Shown here: piece after piece, positions 10,301 to 20,100 of the stretch
Position numbering within the stretch: the first letter of the stretch is position 1
Layout: the number at the start of each line of letters is the position of its first letter
Assembly (NCBI GenBank): GCA_020283715.1
Contig: JAIQCW010000017.1
Coordinates: forward strand, 1 to 41,628
DNA: 41,628 nucleotides
Reading direction: 5' to 3'
Source: Cytauxzoon felis
Lineage: Eukaryota > Apicomplexa > Aconoidasida > Piroplasmida > Theileriidae
Made by a program: the position numbers and the translations under genes
Notes under the pieces: model-generated
What the model was told of the DNA's origin: nothing
What the model saw: only the letters and a program-made list of their open reading frames with translations
Databases searched by the model: none

Positions 10301-11890
10301 CCGTGCATGACTAATGGTAGTACTTTATTATAATTGGTATCGTTGATATGTTCAAGCATTGCTCTTACATTACCAACTAGTACAGGATATACATATTCTA
10401 GATGTGATGGATTATTTAACATTTTTAATTTCAATCCATTCTTATTGGATTCATAACCGAAATGATATTTAACATCGCCTGATTTATTAGTAGCAGATAC
10501 AAACCAATTTTTACCCTACAATTATAAAAATTCTAATATAAATTTATATAAATTTACCCTAAATTCAGCAAATATTAAATCCAATGGCTTATTTAAAAAA
10601 TTTGCCAATACATTTAAACGACCACGATGAGACATCGCCATCATCAATGTTTCAACACTACCATTCAATGAACAACACTCAATCTCATACAACATCACCA
10701 ATATCGACTCCAAACCATCCAAACCAAACCTCTTCACAGTCGGAAATGCACGAGCACTATATATATTATTATTTACATACACTCATAACAGATGGTTGAA
10801 GAACTCCACGTGAGGTCCAATCCTACACTCCTCTGCATCTCTCCTTCCCACTCGCCGTGGTGGCCTCTTTTATTTACCTATCTCTAAAGAGTAGAGCCAC
10901 TCCCGGAGATCGTGGCAGTGAAGGTAGTGATGGATCATCCATCATGGGAATGATGGAAGATGGTGCTAAGGATCTGTTGGATTTAACCTCAAGTGGACTA
11001 CCCGCAGCTGATCTCAGGGAAGCGGAGGGGGAAGTAATTAGGAGAGCTGACGGCAGGACGAAGAGAGTTGGATTGGACCTCAAGTGGAACGAGTGGAAGA
11101 AGAGTTGGTTAAGATGGATTTAACATACCAGACTTGTTCGAGTCGTACTCCGTTATATACTTGTTCGAAGTATTTGAGATGTTTTTCATATGACGTATTG
11201 AGGAATTGTGTATTTTCGATATGTTTGATGAAGAATTCTTGTACATCTGGGTTATGTATATGTGTGAATTCGAATGAGATATCATTGCAGTATGTATTTT
11301 TGAAATTATTAATGACATCTTTAATGGTGCCACCATTGCCTAGATGACCGATAACATTTAATTTGGGTAATTGTAGATTGAGATCATCATTATTAATCCC
11401 AAATGATTCATGTGATAGCTATTATATTAATGAATTGAATTATAATATATATATACCATTTGTTCATATTTGTCAGCGTTGCTTTTATAGAATGGGAATT
11501 CTTTAGGTAATTTTAATGGATCAATTGTAGCAATACAATGTCCATATTTCCGATATGCATTAGCAAGTTCAATTAATTTAAGGATATTAACATCACAAGT
11601 GCCTATATATAATATATAATGATAATTAAAAATAATATATACCATTAGATATACATGATATAATAGCTGATGTATTATCACTAGTAAAATTCTATAATTA
11701 TTTAATAAATTTATATAAAAAAATAATTTACCGTAGATTTTATATGTTGATTACGTATAAATTTATTATTATAATTTATACTACATAAATGTCTAATATC
11801 TAATTTCAATAAATTTTTATAATCTCTATTCTTATATATATCTACATATAAATTTAATCTATTTATATTAACTATTCTATCAATCTTCAT
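7331..11890 (-). CDS. OGDH: 2-oxoglutarate dehydrogenase E1 component
   Basis: Thiamine-diphosphate E1 subunit that decarboxylates 2-oxoglutarate in the mitochondrial TCA cycle. Nine exons join in phase by GT-AG splicing: 11890-11732, 11691-11643, 11602-11457, 11418-11129, 10756-10558, 10515-10209, 9656-9589, 9552-8588 and 7985-7331, giving 945 residues, close to the usual ~1,000. Landmarks are AYRKYGHCIATIDPL (N-terminal E1 motif), KRFGLDGLES, SHRGRLNVLANFL, GDVKYHFG, NNPSHLE, HGDAAISGEG, NNQIGFTTYPGEGSSSRYPTD (split over exons), ISGQDSKRGTFSHRH, GPDHSSAR (exon 8/9 junction) and the C-terminal EEPMNGGPW. A cleavable targeting peptide is not obvious at MKIDRIVNINRL. Introns 4, 6 and 8 each hold a dispersed repeat; the other five are 36-42 nt. 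Confidence 0.95.
8025..8547. repeat. Palindromic modular repeat with C-type core in OGDH intron 8 (R4)
   Basis: The outer boxes and stem modules enclose an unusual core. cgttcttccgggt at about 8169-8181 is the exact inverted complement of acccggaagaacg at about 8264-8276, with a ~80-nt loop. A second phrase, caacccctaagaacag, follows. The same core phrases recur in R12. The element lies wholly inside the intron, ~40 nt from each splice site. Confidence 0.85.
9694..10185. repeat. Palindromic modular repeat, B-core copy in OGDH intron 6 (R5)
   Basis: A ~240-nt core starts with aatctcgacgag, contains agtttccccagaaatt and ttccttcaaattttg, and is flanked by the shared outer, stem and inner modules in inverted arrangement. 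Same core in R7, R11, R14, R16 and R23. Confidence 0.85.
10802..11098. repeat. Palindromic modular repeat, S-core copy in OGDH intron 4 (R6)
   Basis: Inverted relative to R2: the S hairpin (tctctaaagagtagagcc then actcccggagatcgtggc), the palindromic insert, the inner module gcagctgatctcagggaagcg and the stem agctgacggcagg. An 88-codon open frame runs through it although it is intronic. Confidence 0.85.
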
Positions 11891-12095
11891 ATTTTAATTC
11901 CATAATACTATATTTAACTTCATCTACTCAACAAGATATTATCGTGCCTATCATCATAATACCAAATTCAACTACATTAACATATATACATAAAATTTCT
12001 ACATTACTACATTAATTTTATTTTATTTCAAATACTTGCATCGCTTAAAAAAAGCAAATTATAACATAGCCCAAAAGAGCAGACTTAATCATACT

Positions 12096-12646
12096 CCACT
12101 CCACTCGCATCCACCTGAGGTCCAATCCACCGAAGGTTATTCAACCTCGCATTATCCTGCCGTCAGCTCTCCACTTGAGGTCCAATAACTGCCTTCACCT
12201 CTTCCACTCGCCGTGGAGGCCTCTTCTATTTACTTCCCCTTCCAGCTCCCATAGATCGCTTCCAGGTTCCACTCGAGGTTATAAACCTAATCTCGACGAG
12301 ATACATCTAAAGTGACGAAGTTCATGTTTGTTGGGATATCTCTGTGAATACAATACAGAATCTAATGGAATTCAGTAAACTCGATACAATCATCAAAGTC
12401 CTTTTCAATGAAGTATTGAGATTAGAAATACATTCAATATTCATTGAGATAATCTAACGAGTTTGTTGGGAAATGAAGAAATTCCTTCAAATTTTCGAGG
12501 TGAAAAGAAGTAGTGGAATGAAGGTAGTATTGTAACCTCGAGTGGAACCCGTAGCTGATCTCAGGGAAGCGGAGGGGGAGGTAATTGGAAGAGCTGTCTG
12601 CAAGACGACCTCAGGTGGAACAGTGGATGTATAACCTTCGGTGCAG
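12096..12646. repeat. Palindromic modular repeat, B-core copy (R7)
   Basis: Intergenic copy between the OGDH 5' end and the 3' end of the membrane-protein gene. It has double outer boxes on the left, stem tcctgccgtcagct, an inner ccagctcccatagatcgctt module, the 240-nt B core beginning at an atctcgacgagat palindrome, and a right stem agctgtctgcaag. Confidence 0.85.
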
Positions 12647-12710
12647 TAGAGGATAATAATTCTCGTCTGGTTGTGGTACATGATAAGAATCATTCTAGTG
12701 GTTACGATTA

Positions 12711-13331
12711 TCATTTCCTTTTACAGCATGTGGTGTTTGTATTTTCATCATCGTCATCATCGTCATCAATGGTGATATTTTTAAATGGATCATGTATATA
12801 ATTCCATCCACAATTTGATTCATCGATATCCCATAATTCTCCATATTTATACATTTCCTTGACGAGTATGAAAGCGATTAGTATGATTTTATAATCGAGT
12901 ATGAAGATGATGGTAACAAATGTGGTTAATGCGATTCGTATAATTTGTAATACATTATAATCAACTTGATTATCCATATTATTAATCCATAGATAACCAC
13001 ATATTATACCCTATATATAATATTTGAAGGGAAAAAGTTATATAAATTTACTTGACAAATAGATGAGAAATATTGAAATATAGTAGCCATTGTAATAAAT
13101 ATAAAGTTACCATATATAATTGCTAATAAGAATATAATAAAACTACTAGCACCAGTTATAGTTGATGTATAACTTAATATAATAATATTTTCATTAATTT
13201 TTTTAGTATTCATAATAACAAATATTAATGTATTTAATGCTACCGATGTTATATATAATGAACTACATAATGGTATACCAACTAATTTTAATACATCTGA
13301 TGCTTTAGCTTCTTGTCTATGCCATGGAATC
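12711..13331 (-). CDS. Multi-pass membrane protein, unknown function (5' exon unresolved)
   Basis: Two exons join in phase (13331-13052 and 13010-12711) across a 41-nt intron, giving ~193 residues. The acceptor ctttag at the upstream edge leaves phase 1, so at least one more 5' exon exists that I could not place; the first in-frame ATG is at 13213. About five hydrophobic segments are visible (around VGIPLCSSLYITSVALNTLIFVI, SFIIFLLAIIYGNFIFI, ITMATIFQYF, ALTTFVTIIFILDY and IILIAFILV). The tail is acidic with seven aspartates and ends CCKRK. No family recognised. Confidence 0.65.
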
Positions 13332-13344
13332 CTAAAGAAATTTT

Positions 13345-13912
13345 ATAAATAATCTTAACATTTTATAAAAACAAATCTACATTTTATTTATAATTTTAAA
13401 TAAATTAATAACATTTTATTATTAAATAATACATGTTTCTTTTTTTTTAAAATTAAAGTAGTATATCTTATGTTAAAGATACTCTACTATTACAGATTAC
13501 TACTAATTTATATACATCTTATATATAATATTCTTACAATTTATACAATATAAATAATAATATTCAACATATAATTAATTTATAATTATAAATAAAAATC
13601 AATTTAAATTCATAATAGATCTTAAAAATGAAATTCAGCTATAGTGGAAGGTCATAATCATACATGCGTCTAAATAACTATTTAAATTATAAAAAAAATA
13701 TTCAAATTATATAATGTATTAATTATGAATATTTTAAATTATATATAAATATATAAAAAATTTTTTTTTCGAAATATTATAAAAAATTTATTACTCTCTT
13801 CATCTTCTATCCACTATATTCACATGATAACTAACAAGAATATGATTACTAATCATTATTTATATATTAATATATAATCCCAATATGTAAATGTAATTTA
13901 ATTTTAAATCTA
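13345..13912. other. AT-rich intergenic region
   Basis: Very AT-rich region with long A and T runs, between a minus-strand membrane gene and a plus-strand TFIIS-like gene. It probably holds the missing 5' exon of the former and the promoters of both. No repeat-family copy is present, unlike most other gaps in the window. Confidence 0.5.
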
Positions 13913-16003
13913 ATGGAGACTCGTCATTTGACATTACAAATAGATGATGAAGGTGTACCAAAGACTATAAGAACACAACCTATATTAAATCCAGAGAAAT
14001 TAAGATTACGTAATACATATGGTATAAAAATACTTGAATGTTTAAAACGTGGAGCACGTGAATTACATTCTATAGATTCTACAATAAAATTTAGTATAAA
14101 GAAATTAGAATCTATATCTAATAAGATATGTGATTTATGTTATGATAAATTTCGTCATTCTAGACGTACATTTAAACAAAAAATATTTGATATTTATACT
14201 AATTTAAAGAGATCAAATAATCATGATTTAAGGCGTAAAATATTAACTAGATCAATGTCTATAACAGAATTGATCAATTCTGATACATTAAAATTAGCAC
14301 CAGATCAAGTACAAAAGGAAAGATTACAAGAATTAGAAAAACATTATTTAAGGAATGTCATTTTATATACACAACAAAATACAACGGATTCATTAGGTGT
14401 TAATACAGATGTTGAAGATGTAGAGACTAAAGTAGAAGTTGAAGAAGTTGATACAGATGGTAGTAGTTTTAATGGTGATTTATCTGATGAAGAAAATGAA
14501 GGTGTAACTGAAGGTAGTGATGATGATGATTATGATGATTATGATGATGAGGATGATGAGGATGATGATGATGATTCATCATCTAAATCAAAACCTATAA
14601 AGGATAATGATTTAAAGTCTACAGAAGATTCAATCTATAATATACATAACCTCAATAGATCATCACTACTAGAAGGGACGAAAATTACAAAACCAACCAG
14701 AAGAAAACAAGAGGAACCAAAGAATCAAATAAATAAAAGAGATACTACAACTGAGGTTACAAACACATCTGTTCCACCTGAGGTCCAATCCACGTCTGTT
14801 CCTCTTGCAGAGAGCTCTTCTATTTACATATCTCTAAAGAGTAAAGCCACTCCCGGAGATCGTGGCGGTGAAGATAAGGATAGGACCTCAAGTGGAGTAC
14901 CCGCAGCTGATCTCAGGGAAGCGGAGGGGGAGGTAAATAAAGAGGCCGCCACGGCGAGTGGAATGAAGTCTAGTACTGGACCTCAGGTGGAACCCGCAGC
15001 TGATCTCAGGGAAGCGAAGGGACAACTAAATAAGAAGGCCACCACGGCGAGTGGAGCAGAGGTGGATTTAACCTCAGGTGGAACGGCGAGTAGTACTGGA
15101 CCTCAAGTTGAACTGCAAAACAAGGGAAATACATCTGAATCATTCATGGTTGCTGAGTTATTACGACAATTCAAGTCATCTAATAGTGATATTGGATCTA
15201 GTGCATCATCATCTAATGAAACTACAAGTAATAAAGATGGGGCTGTTATGAATCCTCATTTATCATTTCTATCACGCTTGAGTACTATAAGTAATCAAAA
15301 ACGATTAAGACCTGATGATTCTGAGGAAATTGAACGTGTAAAATTACCTAAACCACCAAATATCGATAAATATAAATTAGATCTCATTTATTATAAAATT
15401 GAAAGACGAGTCAATAAATTACCCATCACTATCGCCAAACCATTCAATACCGCACTCCAATACGGAATCAAAAGAATCAAAACACTCATGCAAAGGTATG
15501 TTATACATATGAAGCATTGCACCTGAGGTCAACTCGAGGACAATCCTACTCTTCTTCCACTCCAACCCTTCCTTCGTCTTGCAGACAGCTCTCCACTTGA
15601 GGTCCATCCTGCCGTCAGCTCTTCTAATTACCTATCTCTAAAGAGTAGAGCCACTCCCGGAGATCGTGGCAAAGAATCCGAGACGATCTATGGGAGTCGA
15701 GGTGAGGTAAATAATGAAGCCTCCACGGCGAGTGGAATGAAGAATAGTACTGGACCTCAGTTGGAACCCGCAGCTGATCTCAGGGAAGCGGAGGGGGAAG
15801 TAATTAGAAGAGCTACCACGGCTAGTGGAAAACAGGGTTGTAACCTCATCTGGAGAGCTGACGGCAGGATAAAGTGAGTTGGATTGGACCTCAGGTGGAG
15901 AGTTTGTCTGTCATTTATACTAATGTTTTGTAATGAATCAAGGTCTCTCTATTGTTGCCCTATATTTCACCCCATTTTTATGGTGCTGATTTACCATAAA
16001 TGA
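13913..16003 (+). CDS. TFIIS central-domain protein
   Basis: Exon 1 is 13913-15495. A strong donor (aaag|gtatgt) probably joins it to 15943-16003, giving 547 residues; the second exon is tentative. Residues ~25-155 match the TFIIS central (RNA polymerase II-binding) domain: FKQKIFDIYTNLK, NNHDLRRKILTRSMSITEL and LAPDQVQKERLQELEKHYLRN are its typical three-helix signature. An acidic run of mostly Asp follows (residues ~200-225). No N-terminal LW domain or C-terminal zinc ribbon is visible, so this is a TFIIS-like factor (Bye1/PHF3 style) rather than canonical TFIIS. Residues ~280-405 are encoded by a dispersed repeat in frame. The predicted role is transcription elongation in the nucleus. Confidence 0.75.
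14748..15113. repeat. Exonic in-frame palindromic repeat (R8)
   Basis: A full S-type copy plus a duplicated inner module lies inside exon 1 of the TFIIS-like gene with no stop codon and no frame change. Encoded phrases such as LKSKATPGDRGG and [15 protein letters not shown] recur in the other exonic copies. It lies in the low-complexity linker after the structured domain. Confidence 0.85.
15520..15901. repeat. Palindromic modular repeat in the last intron of the TFIIS-like gene (R9)
   Basis: S-core copy with tctctaaagagtagagcc and actcccggagatcgtggc, an extra gagacgatctatgggag module (shared with R10), and stems of all three kinds (cttgcagacagct, cctgccgtcagct, ccacggcgagtgg). It sits between the exon 1 donor at 15496 and the acceptor at 15941-15942. 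Confidence 0.8.
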
Positions 16004-16344
16004 TTAATTTTATGGATATAATGAAAAATGGATAATGTATTGATTAAGATTGATAATTTTTGTTATATTAATGTTTATAGGTCTTCAATATTGACGAAGA
16101 GTGTTAAATAAAATTTAATTTTCGGATCTGTAAAATTATGTCTCACTAATAAATTGCGGGTCTCGTTATGATAAATCATTAAAAAATATATAAAATATAC
16201 ACTTTAAATTGAATTTTAATATTTATAATTGTAATATAAATAATTAATCTATTATAATTTATATATAAATAATGTATATTAATTTTCTTTATATTATAAC
16301 TTTTCTATTACAAGTATATAAAATTGCGGGGATTAATAATAAAT
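16004..16344. other. AT-rich intergenic region
   Basis: About 340 bp between two plus-strand genes. It contains aattgcggg at two places (about 16152 and 16322) but no ORF, repeat copy or RNA that I can support. Confidence 0.45.
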
Positions 16345-17175
16345 ATGACTATTATTACTACTAATAATAATAATGATAATAATAAATTATATAATTTAAA
16401 TGATAATTATAATTCATATAATAATAGTAATGAATCAATTATTAGTGATACATGTACAAGTTCTGTAAATAGTATTATCATAAATGATACAGTAGATGAT
16501 AATTTAAAGAATGAAATTTATCAAATGGAATCTCAATTAAATACAATTAATAATGAATTTACAAATAATCAATTAGAATTAAGTATTGTTGATGTATTGA
16601 AATCCAATCTTAAATCTCAATATATAAATAAACACTACATCGCCGATAGTACCGGCGGTACCAACGATTTCAATCAATCAATAGACGACAAAAATATATC
16701 CAACTCTCGATCAATTATCAACTCTAAATCAAATATTAACACCACTAAAGGTAATCATGCAGATAGCTCTCCACCTGATGTTACATCCTCTGTTCCACTC
16801 GCTTCTACCGTTGGTCTTGCAGACAGCTCTTCTAATTACCTCCCCGTAAACGGTAAAGCCACTCCCGGAGATCGTGGCGAAGAATCCGAGACGATCTATG
16901 GGAGTCGAGGGGAGCTAAATAGAGAAGCTGACGGCAGGAAAGACCTCAAGTGGAGGGCCACCACGGCGAGTGGGAAAGAAGGTGAAGGTAGAGTTAAGGA
17001 TGTAACATCAGGTGGAGGCGACTGTCAAGAAAGGTCATCGTGTGTAGGATTTGATAGATGTGTAAAATCGGGTAAAAATTCAAGTGGAGATAAATATATT
17101 AAATATTTGAAAGATGGTAAGATGAATTCATATGGTTACATAAAATTGAATTTGGAGATAGAATATAGCATATAG
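16345..17175 (+). CDS. Asn-rich protein of unknown function with in-frame repeat
   Basis: 276 codons from ATG 16345 (context aaatATGact). The N-terminal ~45 residues are Asn/Asp/Thr-rich low complexity. Residues ~50-95 could form a short coiled coil (NEIYQMESQLNTINNEF). Residues ~140-225 are encoded by a dispersed repeat (R10), and the tail is Lys/Gly-rich. It converges on the BRM gene with only 18 bp between the two stop codons. No domain recognised. The repeat region might instead be an intron that keeps frame, which would leave a protein of under 200 residues. Confidence 0.5.
   Translation: MTIITTNNNNDNNKLYNLNDNYNSYNNSNESIISDTCTSSVNSIIINDTVDDNLKNEIYQMESQLNTINNEFTNNQLELSIVDVLKSNLKSQYINKHYIADSTGGTNDFNQSIDDKNISNSRSIINSKSNINTTKGNHADSSPPDVTSSVPLASTVGLADSSSNYLPVNGKATPGDRGEESETIYGSRGELNREADGRKDLKWRATTASGKEGEGRVKDVTSGGGDCQERSSCVGFDRCVKSGKNSSGDKYIKYLKDGKMNSYGYIKLNLEIEYSI
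16761..17025. repeat. Exonic in-frame palindromic repeat (R10)
   Basis: S-type copy using the variant hairpin flank ctccccgtaaacggtaaagcc (also in R25) followed by actcccggagatcgtggc, the gagacgatctatgggag module, the stem agctgacggcagg and ccaccacggcgagtgg. It stays open in the frame of the host gene. Confidence 0.85.
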
Positions 17176-17193
17176 AAATATAAAATATAAAGT

Positions 17194-20100
17194 TTATTTA
17201 GATTTAAAATTCCAATTATTAGGAAGTGTATTATTATTTAGTATTGCATTTAATTCTTTAGCTTTATTAATATTATAAATTTTAATGAATTCGATAGGTA
17301 ATTTATTAATGAATTGATTAATAATATAACCAGTACATTGTAATGATTTATGATATATTAATGATTCATATCCATTATATAATCTAGCATTATTACATAA
17401 TTTTTCTAGATATGATTTAAATTTAAATAAACTATCAATAGAATTTGTATTAGTTAATATTAATATATCATTTAAACATATTGGTGATTTAATACGATCA
17501 TAATAATCATTTAAATAATTATGATCAGGTAAATAAATGAATTCTGGATATTTACCAGAATTTATTATAGATGTTAATATATCTTTAATAATATTATTTA
17601 TACATTTTAAACGAAGATTTTTTATATTATCATTTGGTATTTCACATAAATATTTTATAAAATATCCAATATTATTTACATTTTCTTGTGGATAATCTAA
17701 TGATAAACCTGTTATTATATGTTTACCTCTACTATCTTTATATTCATCTAAACACATATCTAATCTATCTATACATTGATCTGTTGGTATACTATTCCAT
17801 ATATCATAATCATAACATATATTATTCCATACATCATCTTCTATACTTAATATTCTCTTATCTTCTTCTATAATTCATATATATATATTATATATTATTT
17901 AATTTTAATTTACCCGTCATATTATATTTCTTCGAATCCACCAATGCCTTATATAAAAATGGAGGTAATACACGCTCATGTATCAAACCAAATGGATTCA
18001 TCATAAAATTCCTAAATGATACCATATAAAACTCCCTCACTTCTTCATCATTCTGAATCAATATCTCATCCAATTGAGACATCGTTCTTATACCATAATT
18101 GTCATTACATCCACCACGACGTAATATCTCCTTCACCCTATATATATTATATATCGAGTTAAACATCAACTAAGGTAGTCTTGCAGCTCCACTTGAGGTC
18201 CATCTTTTCCACTCGCCGTGGTGGCTCTTCTATTTACTTCCCCTTCCAGCTCCCGTAGATCGCTTCCAGGTTCCACTTCCACTTGAGGTTATAAATCTAA
18301 TCTCGTCGAGATAAGGATAAAGTGAAGGAATCTATGTTTATGAGGATATCTCAATGTGTATAAATTAGAATCAAGTGAGGATGATAAAACTAAATAGAAT
18401 CATCAAGATCCTCTCTAATGAAGTATTGACATCTAGAATTCATTCAATGGTCATTGAGATATCGTCATGAGTTTCCCCAGAAATTAAGAATTTCCTTCAA
18501 ATTTTCGAGGTTAAAATGAAGTATAGTGAAATTTAGGAATATGACCTCAAGTGGAACCCGTAGCTGATCTACGGGAAGCGGAGGGACAACTAAATAGAAG
18601 AGCTGACGGCAGGACGACCTACGGTGGAACGCCTAGTGGAAAGAAAGGTGTATTGTACTTCGGGTGGAAAGTCATGTTTCCTTTATATATCAACATACTG
18701 TTCATTTTTGGTATCATCTTGATAGTTGCTAACACCATAGTATTCACCGGTTTTGATTGCGAGTGCGTCTTGATTGAGTTTGATACCAGCGGATTTGAGT
18801 ATTGTTTCTTCAACGGTATTGGGAGTAACGAATCGTAATGAGAGTACTTGTCGAGTTTGTCCGATTCTATGTACCCTTGATTCAGCCTGAATATCATTTT
18901 GTGGATTCCAATCGCTATCATATATGATAACAGTATCAGCAGTTTGTAGATTTATACCTAAAGCACCAGCTTTAGTAGATAGGAGGAAACAAAAATATTC
19001 ACTTTTATCAGCATTAAATAAATTTAATCGTTCTAATCTTTTATCACTGGGTGTAGATCCATCTAATCTTAAATATTTATAATTCCTTAAATTCATATAT
19101 GATTCTAAAATATCCAACAATGAAGTCATCTGACTAAATATTAATGCACGATGTCCAACAGCATATAGACGTGATAAAATAACATCTAACATAGCAAATT
19201 TACCACAGCTTGTAACTAATGTTTCATCACCTAATATAAAAATGATGGGGATAATAATGTACTAATTAACAACTTACATGGATAATTACCATTACAATAT
19301 AAATATGGATGATTACAAACTCTCCTTAATTGTACCATCTTATTCTGTGTACTATTTCTATTGTTCAAAAATTCATATAAACGTGTCTGTATACCAGACA
19401 TCGGACAACATATCACATATTGCATATTCGCCGGAACCTCATCAGCTACCTCACGCTTCTCACGACGTAATATAAATGGACGAAGAATCTATTGAAATCA
19501 TATTAATCAAACGAACATCTCCACTCGAGGTCCAATCCACTCCACCTGAGGTCGTCTTGCAGACAGCCTTCTCTATTTACTTCCCCCTCAAACTCCCGTA
19601 GATCGTTTTCGGGTTTTCCACTTGAGGTTAGATCACTAACAAGATTTCGTTCTTCCGGGTATAATTCCTGTTCTTAGGGGTTGAACATCGCCACGATCTC
19701 CGGGAGTGGCTATACTCTTTAGAGATGAATAATTGGAAGAGGCCTCCACGGAGAGTGGAAAGACCTCAAGTGGAGAGCTGACGGCAGGACAACCTCAGGT
19801 GGGGATTCACTATATATATTTGTATATAAACAAACTTTATGTATGCGATCGATGATGAGTAATTGTTCTTCTTCTGTGAATCCCATATGTTGATTATCAT
19901 CGTGTGTTTTAACTATATTTCCTAATGGTACATTGAACCTGATTATATACATATGTTAAATGATATAATTATAAATTACCATTCATCAAAGCTTTTAGAA
20001 CTAGAGAAAAGTTCAGGCATAAGAAAATTTAATAAACCCCATAATTCATGTAAATCATTTTGTAGTGGTGTACCAGTTAATGCTAATCTTCTATTAACAA

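Noticed and set aside
10857..11123. Plus-strand ORF of 88 codons and similar ORFs in other intronic repeats as independent genes
   Set aside because: They are the built-in open frames of the dispersed repeat inside introns of OGDH, BRM and others, with no conserved domain, and the same peptide recurs in each copy.
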